Origin: Acidimicrobiaceae bacterium
Lineage (GTDB): Bacteria; Actinomycetota; Acidimicrobiia; Acidimicrobiales; UBA8592
Direction: 5' to 3'
DNA: 64,000 bases
Assembly (NCBI GenBank): GCA_024641655.1
Contig: JAHECR010000002.1
Location: 1-64,000 of the forward strand
Both the position numbers and the translations under genes were made by a program. Below, in pieces: positions 42,745-50,154 of the stretch. A model generated the notes under the pieces. That model did no database searches. It had not been told where the DNA came from and saw only the letters and a list, made by a program, of their open reading frames with translations. How positions within the stretch are numbered: position 1 is the stretch's first letter; each line of letters starts with the position of its first letter.

Positions 42745-44250
42745 TCAGCCTGCGTCGTGGGTGTGGTCGGCCTGCGCCGCCTGGTGGTCGGCGGTCAGCA
42801 GGAAGTTGGTCGGCTTGACCGGGTTCTCCTCGGGGTCGAACCCGGGGACCTCGTTCACGATGATGGCGGTGACCATGCCGAACATGCCGCTCTCGCGCTC
42901 GACGTGGTTCAAGATGTGGCAGTGCCAGACCCAGACCCCGGCGTCATCGGCCCGGAACAGCACGGTGTAGCGCTCACCGGGCGCGATGTTGAGCGTGTCG
43001 GTCCAGTACGGCACCTCGAGGGGTACGCCGTCTTTGGCGTAGACCAACTGCGGGAACTGGTGCAGGTGCATCGGGTGGATCTGCAGGCCCTCGTTGTAAT
43101 AGGTGACGCTCACCCAGTCCCCCTGGTCGACGACGAGCGGGTCGGTCGCCGGGAAGCCCTTCCCGTTGAGGCTGAAGCCGATGACACCGGCGTCGTTGAG
43201 GATCATGGGGAGGTCCTCGACGATCTGGAGGTCGTCAGGGATGTAGACGCCGCTGATGGTGGTGCCCCGGGGGATCGGATTGTTGCCGATGCGGAACACC
43301 CCGAACATCCCGTTCACCACCTGCATCTGGGCGTGATTGTGGGCGTGGTACATCCCGATCGCGTCCTCGTCGGCCACGAACTCGTAGGTGAAGGTCCCGC
43401 CGTCGGGTGCGATCAGGTCCTGGGTGATGGGGGCCACGCCGTCCTGGTCATTGGGGGTGCGGACGCCGTGCCAATGGATGTCGGTGCCCATCGGCAGGTT
43501 GTTGACCACCCGGATCTGCACCTTGTCGCCGCGGTCGACCCAGATCTGGGGGCCCGGTACCTGGTGGTTGTAGGCCCAGGCCTGCACGATCCGGCCCGGT
43601 TCGGTCTCCCAGTCGATGATCGATGCCTCGAGATCGAAGACCTTGGTGCCGTCGCTCAACACCTCGGTCGGCTCGAGCATCTGATTGCCCCGGCCCTCGG
43701 TGGCGGCGGGGAACCGCATGATCGACTCCATCATCGCGACGTCGAGCGCGGCGTAGTCGGGTGCATCGTCGTGGCCTGTTCCCGTATCCGGCACAGGAGC
43801 CCCCGCCCCGAGCACCGTGAGGGTGGTCTTCATGCCCGAGTCCGCGTGGCCGGGAATCTCACAGATGACCTCGTAGCTGCCCGGCGCGAGATCGCCGAGC
43901 GCCAGCTGGGTGGTCCCGCCGGGACCCACGTTGCGGCTCGTGAGGCCGAGGGAGGGGACACCGACGTTGTGCTCGACGGTGCCGACATTCGCGATGTTCA
44001 AGGTCACGGTGCCCGCCGGGACCGTTGTCGTACCGGTGATCGCGAACTCCGAAAGGGTCAGGTCGGCCGTGGTGGAGACCTTCGCTGCGACCGACGAGTC
44101 CTGCCTCCAGACCGCGATGCCCCCGATCACGGCGATCGGGGCCACGAAGACCACGAGCGCGCCCAGGACGAGGAGCGTGAACCAGGCTCCCCCGCGCGAT
44201 GCGGCTGCCCCCTTCCACGTGGCAGGGTCCGATGCGTTCGGTGTCGACAT
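42745..44250 (-). CDS. Multicopper oxidase with N-terminal cupredoxin domain
   Basis: This 501-residue protein has an N-terminal membrane anchor (residues 24-47) and a plastocyanin-like domain with the type-1 copper set His94, Cys130, His135, Met140. Two multicopper-oxidase domains follow, with HWH (259-261), HAH (302-304), HPMHLH (392-397) and HCHILNH...M (443-456). All ligands for a second type-1 copper and a type-2/3 trinuclear centre are present, so laccase-type O2 reduction is more likely than nitrite reduction. A GGAGGAAG site precedes ATG 44250. It probably acts outside the membrane, perhaps in copper or iron oxidation. Confidence 0.93.
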   Translation of the reverse strand: MSTPNASDPATWKGAAASRGGAWFTLLVLGALVVFVAPIAVIGGIAVWRQDSSVAAKVSTTADLTLSEFAITGTTTVPAGTVTLNIANVGTVEHNVGVPSLGLTSRNVGPGGTTQLALGDLAPGSYEVICEIPGHADSGMKTTLTVLGAGAPVPDTGTGHDDAPDYAALDVAMMESIMRFPAATEGRGNQMLEPTEVLSDGTKVFDLEASIIDWETEPGRIVQAWAYNHQVPGPQIWVDRGDKVQIRVVNNLPMGTDIHWHGVRTPNDQDGVAPITQDLIAPDGGTFTYEFVADEDAIGMYHAHNHAQMQVVNGMFGVFRIGNNPIPRGTTISGVYIPDDLQIVEDLPMILNDAGVIGFSLNGKGFPATDPLVVDQGDWVSVTYYNEGLQIHPMHLHQFPQLVYAKDGVPLEVPYWTDTLNIAPGERYTVLFRADDAGVWVWHCHILNHVERESGMFGMVTAIIVNEVPGFDPEENPVKPTNFLLTADHQAAQADHTHDAG

Positions 44251-44584
44251 GACTTCCTCCTGTGCCTGGGCACGGCCGGGCACCACGCTCGTGGTGGCGG
44301 TGGGCGATGGGTGGCATTGTGCGGGTGGGTGGGAGCGACACCCAGTGACAAAGGTCCCGGAACCTGCAATCTTCTGGCGATGGCGCCCATCGCTTCTGGC
44401 GATGCCGGACGTCTCACCGATCTGGTCACCTCTTGGGGCAATCGGCCCACGGAGCCGGAAAATGCACCGAAAACACGGCCGACGCCTAAACCAAACGCAC
44501 CGAACCGGTCGTGTGCACTGCAGCGGTGCCGATAGGAACACCTGACGACGCCGCGTTGTGCCCGCAACCCAGGAGAACCCGCTC
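44251..44584. promoter_or_regulatory. Divergent control region with an operator-like double repeat
   Basis: These 334 bases separate the multicopper oxidase from the metal-binding secreted protein; no gene was recognised. CTTCTGGCGATG occurs twice at 44371-44382 and 44393-44404, exactly 22 bases apart (two helical turns). Between and across them is the inverted repeat GCGATGG-CGC-CCATCGC (44377-44393). This looks like a regulator-binding site for the divergent genes. No convincing -10/-35 pair was found. Confidence 0.55.
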
Positions 44585-45538
44585 ATGAGAGCCCCCCGTA
44601 TCCTCTTCGCAGCCGTAGCCGCTCTGGCGCTGCTCGCGACCCCCACGGTCGCCATGGCCGAGGACCCGACGCCGACACCGGAAACCCCGGCCACGCCGAC
44701 AGATCCGACGATGCAGCAGAGCGTCCTGACCGTGCTCGGGACCCCGATCACCCTCGACGTCACGATCGACGGCACCGGCCACCTCCAGCTGGTGGATCTC
44801 GGCGGCGCCCCCGACACCACCACGGTCGCTTCGGCAAGCGCCCACAAGGTGCGCTTCGTCCTCGACGACGCGGGCACACGCGTCGAGGTGAAGGCCAAGC
44901 ACAACAAGGTCGAGACCAAGATCTCGGCGACGACGCTCGGCGCGATCTCCGGCGCGCAGAGCTGGAGCGGGCAGCTGTTCGGCCCGGGCAATGGGTCCAC
45001 GACAGTCACCTTCACCGTTGGCGGGACTGCGGGTGCGCCGACGATCACCGACGTCGCCGTCGCGGACGCGACGCCGGGCGCACCCGGCGAGATCTCCGAC
45101 GTGACCTACGACGATCACCACGGCGACGACGACGAAGCCGAGGCCAGGGTCAAGATCAAGCTCGCCTTCGACCATGACGGAGATCCGGCCACCGAAGACG
45201 CCACGGCCAGCGTGACGATCAAGGTCGAGGTCCACGTCGAGGACGGCGTCGAGATCGCGAAGCTCAAGATCAGCGCCCGCAGCAAGCTCATCTCCCCCGA
45301 CGAAGGCGGCCCCGTGGGCGACCTCGGCGTCGTCATTAACGGCGGGGAGCCGTTGATCGTGCCGGCCCCGGTCTGCACCGACGACGATGACGACGATCAC
45401 GAGGGTGATCACGAGGGTGATCACGAGGGTGATCACGAGGGTGATCACGACGACTGCGACGACCACCACGAGCGTCACGAGGACGATCACGACGGCGATC
45501 ACAACGACGGCGGCAAGCACGACCGTCATGACGACTGA
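44585..45538 (+). CDS. Secreted protein with His/Asp/Glu-rich metal-binding tail
   Basis: This 317-residue protein has a signal peptide (residues 1-26, cleavage after VAMA), a Pro/Thr-rich linker, a beta-rich middle region, a DDHHGDDDEAEA patch near residue 180, and a C-terminal tail from about 268. The tail repeats DHEG four times and continues with DDHHERHEDDHDGDH. It would bind Cu, Ni, Zn or Ca outside the cell. The start at ATG 44585 is preferred to GTG 44558 because it begins the signal peptide. It is divergent from the multicopper oxidase and overlaps the next lipoprotein by 11 bases. Confidence 0.85.
   Translation: MRAPRILFAAVAALALLATPTVAMAEDPTPTPETPATPTDPTMQQSVLTVLGTPITLDVTIDGTGHLQLVDLGGAPDTTTVASASAHKVRFVLDDAGTRVEVKAKHNKVETKISATTLGAISGAQSWSGQLFGPGNGSTTVTFTVGGTAGAPTITDVAVADATPGAPGEISDVTYDDHHGDDDEAEARVKIKLAFDHDGDPATEDATASVTIKVEVHVEDGVEIAKLKISARSKLISPDEGGPVGDLGVVINGGEPLIVPAPVCTDDDDDDHEGDHEGDHEGDHEGDHDDCDDHHERHEDDHDGDHNDGGKHDRHDD
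45395..45449 (+). repeat. 12-base in-frame tandem repeat GATCACGAGGGT
   Basis: Four perfect copies lie at 45395-45442, and a fifth diverges after GATCACGA. Each encodes Asp-His-Glu-Gly in the secreted protein's tail. Copy number could change by slippage without a frameshift. Confidence 0.9.
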
Positions 45539-46196
45539 GGACCGCAACCGTCGGCGGCCGAGCGTGGCAACACGCGCGGCCGCCGTCGGCGCGCTCGCCC
45601 TCCTGTTCGCCACCGGGTGCAGTGGAAGCCCTGACGACACATCGTCGGGACAAGAACCAACCGTCGACACCAGCGTCGCCGACGCCGCTGCTGCGGCTGC
45701 CACCCGTCAGGCGATCGTCGCCGATCCCCAGCAGGCGCTGACCGACGCCGTTGCCGGTCTGGGGACCAGCTACAAGTTCGCCACCCTGCTCACGACCGCG
45801 GCCGACGACCAAGTCAGCGTCGCCGGCTACCGGATCGGCGACGACCTGAGTTACCAGCTCGTCGTCGGCGGCGAAACCGTCGAGGTGATCACCGCCACCG
45901 GCAGCACCTGGGTGCTCGAAGCGAACACCGACGAGTGGCTCCCCGCGGATGCCGAGGAGGTCGGCGACCCGCTCGGGCCGCTCACCACCCCGGCCTCCAT
46001 CAGCGCCGACGCCGACGGCACCTTGCACGCGAGCTACGACGCCGCCGTGCTGCTCTCGGGAGCCACCGGCACCCTCGAGGTCACGATCACCTTGGGGGCA
46101 GGAGCGGTGACCTTCACCTCCACCGACGGCCCGCTCACCTTGAGCACGACGCTCACTGCAGCGACCTCACTCCCGGCGATCGTCGCTCCCCTCTGA
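45528..46196 (+). CDS. Lipoprotein of unknown function
   Basis: This 222-residue protein has a basic N-terminus, a hydrophobic stretch and the lipobox ATGC (Cys at residue 31), so it should be lipid-anchored. A Ser/Thr/Gln-rich linker follows, then a LppX/LprG-like beta-rich domain (residues 60-222) with VAGYRIGDDLSYQLVVGGE and TWVLEANTDEWLPAD. It overlaps the metal-binding protein by 11 bases. It might act with it at the cell surface; no ligand can be assigned. Confidence 0.8.
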   Translation: MTTEDRNRRRPSVATRAAAVGALALLFATGCSGSPDDTSSGQEPTVDTSVADAAAAAATRQAIVADPQQALTDAVAGLGTSYKFATLLTTAADDQVSVAGYRIGDDLSYQLVVGGETVEVITATGSTWVLEANTDEWLPADAEEVGDPLGPLTTPASISADADGTLHASYDAAVLLSGATGTLEVTITLGAGAVTFTSTDGPLTLSTTLTAATSLPAIVAPL

Positions 46197-46217
46197 CCCT
46201 TCGGCCCCCGGCAGCGA

Positions 46218-47927
46218 TCACTCGCATGCCGGGGCGAAGGGCACGGCGGCCACCTCGAGCGGTCCGTCGATCGACGAGGCGCTGAAGAGCTCGAAGCCCG
46301 GCGCCACCACCCACCCACCGTCGAAGATCGGACTCGGCGCTGCGGGTAGCCGCAGCCGCCTGCCGATCGCGGCGAGCGCGTCACCGAACGCCACCCCACC
46401 GGGGAGGTGCACCTCCGCGAACGACGGGCCGCCCGGGCGCGCCGCCATCGTCGTCGGGTCGATGCCGTAGGTCCAGGCAAACAACGACTCGCCCTCTTCG
46501 GTCCGCACGAAGTCAACACGCAGCGAACCCCAACGCACGGACCGCTCGTTCTCCTCGGCGCCGTCGAGGGGACAACCGATGACCCACCCCGTGTCGTCCT
46601 CCGGCGGTCCGAAAGCGCCGATCAACGTTCCGAGCGCGACTTCGGCCTCGTCGCCGAGGTGGGCGCCGGCAAGGTCGCCCCAGGGCTCGACCCAGATCTG
46701 CGGCCAGGGCTCCCCGAGCTCGGCGGGAAGCCGGAGATCGGTCTCGAATGTCGTCGGCGTCGAGCCGACGATCCACAGGTCGCCGGCGACGATGCTCGTG
46801 CTGACCCCGCCTTGTTCGTAGTACAGCTTCCCTGCGACGACCACGATCTTGTGGCCGGCGTCGTCGCCGATGGGGCGGACCCGCTCGAAGGGCCCGAAGT
46901 CGACCATGTCCCAGACATCACGTTCCGCGTCGTAGCGATACAGCGACGGCCCGATCTCGGTCTCACAGTCCCGATCGAGACGCCATGCGGCGGCGAACAG
47001 GGTTGCACCCGACCAGAACAGATCGTGGACACGGAGCTCCCCCTCGAACACGGTGGGGTCGCCCTCCATGAACGCCATGTCGCGCAGCTCGCCGGTGTCG
47101 AGGTCGAGCAGCGCCACCGATTCCCAATGGGAGCAGTACCCGGAGCGGGCACCGAGCCCGCCCAGGGCCAGGAGCCGGCCGCCGGGCGACACCGCGTGGA
47201 GATGGATGCCGATGTTGGCACCCGTCTCGAGCACGAACCGCGACGCACCGGTCGTGGTGTCAACGGTCCAGATCTGCTGGGGGCCACCGTACGCGGACGG
47301 TCCGTTCGCCAGCACCACGTAGAGCAGACCGTTGCGCTGAGCCAACGGTGACGGTCCGGTGAGGCTGTCGGCGTCGGTCTCGGGCAGCGCGTGCTCGATC
47401 ACCCGACGCTCGCGGAGATCGGCGACGTCGTAGACCTTCAGCACCCCTGACCGATCGATGGCGTAGACGTCGTCGCGGGCCACCACCACCTCGTAGCAGC
47501 TGTCGCAGTCGACACGCGCGATCTCACCGGTGTCGGGGCGCCACAGCCGCAGTTCGTCGGATCCGCTGATCAGCATTGTGCGGTCGACGCCCACCCAGGT
47601 GACTTGGCCGACACCGATCCCGGACCCCACCTCGACCGGGTCGGGACCGCCGTCGAGCTCCCACAGCAGGTCGTCCGCGCGATACGCGGCCTGGACCCGC
47701 GCCGCCCGGTCGGTCTCGGCAACCACCGGCGTGGCCGATGGTTCGATCGTGGGCCCCGGCGACGCGGTCGCGCCTGTCGTCGGGTCCGGGTCCGGGGCCG
47801 CGGTGCCTGGCGTGGCGGTACGCGATGCGACGGTGAGCTCGCCGGCGCCGCACGCAGCGAGAACGAGGACCACCACCAGCCCCGCAGCACACCGGGCTCG
47901 CGCCTGTCGTCTGCCGGGGTGGGGCAC
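46218..47927 (-). CDS. Large secreted lipoprotein, beta-propeller-like
   Basis: This 569-residue protein starts at GTG with a Shine-Dalgarno GAGGAGAC. It has a signal peptide ending in the lipobox VLAAC (Cys near residue 26). An Asp/Pro/Thr-rich linker (residues 33-68) precedes a repetitive beta domain with blade-like phrases such as WVGVDRTMLISGSDELRLWRP and VSPGGRLLALGGLG, suggestive of a beta-propeller. Paired Cys in DCDSC and in the C-terminal part may form disulfides. It converges with the lipoprotein at 45528. Function is unknown. Confidence 0.8.
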   Translation of the reverse strand: MPHPGRRQARARCAAGLVVVLVLAACGAGELTVASRTATPGTAAPDPDPTTGATASPGPTIEPSATPVVAETDRAARVQAAYRADDLLWELDGGPDPVEVGSGIGVGQVTWVGVDRTMLISGSDELRLWRPDTGEIARVDCDSCYEVVVARDDVYAIDRSGVLKVYDVADLRERRVIEHALPETDADSLTGPSPLAQRNGLLYVVLANGPSAYGGPQQIWTVDTTTGASRFVLETGANIGIHLHAVSPGGRLLALGGLGARSGYCSHWESVALLDLDTGELRDMAFMEGDPTVFEGELRVHDLFWSGATLFAAAWRLDRDCETEIGPSLYRYDAERDVWDMVDFGPFERVRPIGDDAGHKIVVVAGKLYYEQGGVSTSIVAGDLWIVGSTPTTFETDLRLPAELGEPWPQIWVEPWGDLAGAHLGDEAEVALGTLIGAFGPPEDDTGWVIGCPLDGAEENERSVRWGSLRVDFVRTEEGESLFAWTYGIDPTTMAARPGGPSFAEVHLPGGVAFGDALAAIGRRLRLPAAPSPIFDGGWVVAPGFELFSASSIDGPLEVAAVPFAPACE

Positions 47928-48303
47928 GGTTGTCTCCTCGAGGGGCCATGGGGGCGGCGGCGGTCACGCGTCGGGCGGAACCGAACGCGAGCGTAGTGAG
48001 CCGGTTCCGGTGGATTCACCCTAAAGAAACGGCCTTGGGGTTCACCCGAGGAGGTCGCCCGGCAGCTCGCGCCATAGGCGCCCGCCGGATGTCGCCGCTT
48101 CAGCATCATTCCGGTGGGCGACTCCCTCGAACACGAGATCGAGTCGGTCGCGGCCACTCGCCGCCGAGTTGATCCGCCTGCTCGCGCCCGTCTGAAGCCT
48201 TCCCTCCTGGCGGAGTTAACGCGGCGTTCTCCCAGCGGCAGCACGCCGTGCACACAGCGGTGCGACAGTGCACTCAGGCGGAACATCACCAGGGAGAGGG
48301 ATC
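47928..48303. other. Divergent intergenic region, no gene seen
   Basis: These 376 bases hold no recognised gene. GTGCAC palindromes occur at 48248-48253 and 48268-48273, 20 bases apart, near the GTG start at 48304, and GCACGCCGTGC (48241-48251) overlaps the first. They could be a regulator site. A GGGAGAGGGA ribosome site precedes the GTG. No clear promoter hexamers were found. Confidence 0.35.
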
Positions 48304-49428
48304 GTGGATCTCCACCGTATTCGTGTCCAACTGCGCGACACCCCGGGCCAGCTGGCGCGCGTTGCCGGCGCGCTCGGGGACCTCGGGGTCAACATCCTCG
48401 AGGTCGACCTGCACAGCGTGGTCGGAGCGGCCCGTGCCGACGAGATGCTCGTCGACCTGACGCGGCCGCTCGACCTGCGAGCGGTCGAGCTCGCCGTCCT
48501 GAAGGCCGGCGCCGAAGTCCTCGACATCGCCCCGGCCGATCCCCACGAGCTCAAGGACCCCGTCACACGCGCCCTCGAGCTGGCATATGGCTTCCTCCGG
48601 GAGTCCGACCACAGCGCGTTGGCCGACCTCGCTGCCGCCCTCGTGCGGGCCGACCAGGGGGCGATCGTGCCCGCGAGTGGGCTCGACCCCGTGGCCGCAG
48701 CGTCGGCCAGAGTCGGCGGTGGCGGTCGACAGTCCCGTGAACGCGCCGACGACGACACGCTCGAGTGGACCTTGTCCATCCCGTTCCACGATGGCCACGA
48801 GCACCTGGTGCTGACGCTGTCGCGCCGTCAGCCCCACTTCAGCTTCACCGAAATGGCTCGCGTGCGAGCCCTCCTCGGGCTCGTCCCGCGGACAGCGCCG
48901 TCCGCGCAACCACCGGTGGCACTGCCCGATGGTGGGGCGATCGAGACCCGGCTGCTGTCGCCGAACGACCTTCGAGCCGCGGAGCGACTGCACGATCGGT
49001 GCAGCGCCACGACGCTTGCTCAGCGCTACTTCACGTCGGTCCCGCTCGCTCGCTCGGGTCTGCTGCCTCGGCTCTTCATGTTCGACGAGCACCACCTCGC
49101 AATCGGGGCAGCCACCGGCTCGGAGCTGGTGGGCATCGCGCATCTCGCGATCGAGCGGGAGCAGCCGAGGGCGGAGATCGCCATCCTCGTCGAGGACACG
49201 CATCAGCGGCGCGGCATCGCCACTGCGTTGCTCGCAGAAGCCACGTCACACTTGCTCGACCGGGGTATCGAGCATCTCGAGGCCTTGACCCTTCCCGGCA
49301 ACGGAGGCATGGAAACGCTCGTGCAGCGGCTCGGGCAACCGCTGCGGCTGCGACGAGAAGCCGGTTTGGTGCGGGTGGTCATCGACCTCAGGCAGCTGGC
49401 CGAACAGGCCACGACCGCTCGGCGCTGA
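48304..49428 (+). CDS. ACT-domain and GNAT acetyltransferase fusion
   Basis: This 374-residue protein has an N-terminal ACT domain (residues 1-75; HRIRVQLRDTPGQLARVAGALGDLGVNILEVDLH). An alpha/beta linker region follows to about 210, then a GNAT acetyltransferase domain (residues 215-374) with the acetyl-CoA motif EDTHQRRGIATALL near 300. ACT domains bind amino acids, so acetylation may be switched by a small metabolite. GTG 48304 follows GGGAGAGGGA; the longer upstream frame would begin before that site. The acceptor substrate is unknown. Confidence 0.85.
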   Translation: MDLHRIRVQLRDTPGQLARVAGALGDLGVNILEVDLHSVVGAARADEMLVDLTRPLDLRAVELAVLKAGAEVLDIAPADPHELKDPVTRALELAYGFLRESDHSALADLAAALVRADQGAIVPASGLDPVAAASARVGGGGRQSRERADDDTLEWTLSIPFHDGHEHLVLTLSRRQPHFSFTEMARVRALLGLVPRTAPSAQPPVALPDGGAIETRLLSPNDLRAAERLHDRCSATTLAQRYFTSVPLARSGLLPRLFMFDEHHLAIGAATGSELVGIAHLAIEREQPRAEIAILVEDTHQRRGIATALLAEATSHLLDRGIEHLEALTLPGNGGMETLVQRLGQPLRLRREAGLVRVVIDLRQLAEQATTARR

Positions 49429-49446
49429 GGTCAGCGCGTCCCGAGG

Positions 49447-49929
49447 TCAGCGCGTCCTGCGGTTCCATGCCGGCACCGGCCAGCCGAGGAGGTCCTCTGG
49501 CCGGACCCTCGGAGCGCCATCTTCGTCTGCATCGGGCGGGCTCGGCGCAGCGTGGTCGTCGTCCCCGCAGGCCGCAGCATCGGCATCGTCGATCCACAAG
49601 TCGCCCTTGCCGGGCGAGGCCGGCATCGCCCGCTTGTCGGCCTCGTCGAAGAGCGGATCGGGATCGGTGGGTGGGGCGATGACGGGAGCAACGGCGTCGG
49701 ATCTCGTTGCCCGACGTCGTCGGACCATGGCGGTCAGCCAGACGGAAGCGAAGGTCACGACGGACAGAGTCGCGCCCACCGCGGCGGACATCCAGACGAG
49801 CTCGGCGACACCCCGTCGCTCGAACGGCAGCAGGCTGAGCGCCGCGGCGGTACCCAACGCACCGACCAGCGGGAGCGCGGCGATGCCCACGATCCGTCGA
49901 TAGCGAGGCGATGCGTCGTGCGTCTTCAA
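49447..49929 (-). CDS. Two-span membrane protein of unknown function
   Basis: This 160-residue protein has two hydrophobic segments, IVGIAALPLVGALGTAAALSLLPF near residue 10-34 and LVWMSAAVGATLSVVTFASVWLTAM near 45-70. A basic RRRRATR and a long acidic, Pro-rich cytoplasmic tail (residues 85-160) follow. TTG 49929 is chosen because GGAGG lies 7 bases upstream and it places the basic N-terminus before the first span. It lies 226 bases downstream of ppdK in the same direction. Function is unknown. Confidence 0.68.
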   Translation of the reverse strand: MKTHDASPRYRRIVGIAALPLVGALGTAAALSLLPFERRGVAELVWMSAAVGATLSVVTFASVWLTAMVRRRRATRSDAVAPVIAPPTDPDPLFDEADKRAMPASPGKGDLWIDDADAAACGDDDHAAPSPPDADEDGAPRVRPEDLLGWPVPAWNRRTR

Positions 49930-50154
49930 CAGAGGTCCTCCGGCCCGCGACGTCAGGGAGCACGCAACCGTGCTGTGACCCAAGACCGTAATCAGCAGCG
50001 ACCGGAGCCGAGGCGCGACGAGCCCGGGGACCCACCGACCGGTGTCGTTCTGACCACCCAGCGCGGCGGGACGGGCACGCCAACCGGCGGCCTGGGGCTG
50101 CACGGCGCCTGAGAGGGCGGAGGCGGCGAGCCTCGCCGACGACGGCGGTACCGG
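49930..50154. other. Short intergenic region, nothing recognised
   Basis: This gap between ppdK and the small membrane-protein gene holds no clear signal apart from the GGAGG site used by the TTG start. Confidence 0.3.

Noticed and set aside
42745-44250. Copper nitrite reductase
   Set aside because: The HCHxxxHxxxxM and HPxHLH motifs provide a laccase-type trinuclear site plus a type-1 site; nitrite reductases lack this set.
42745-45048. Longer version of the multicopper oxidase reaching to 45048
   Set aside because: The upstream codons lie in the divergent secreted-protein gene and control region; GGAGGAAG before ATG 44250 and the membrane anchor fit the shorter protein.
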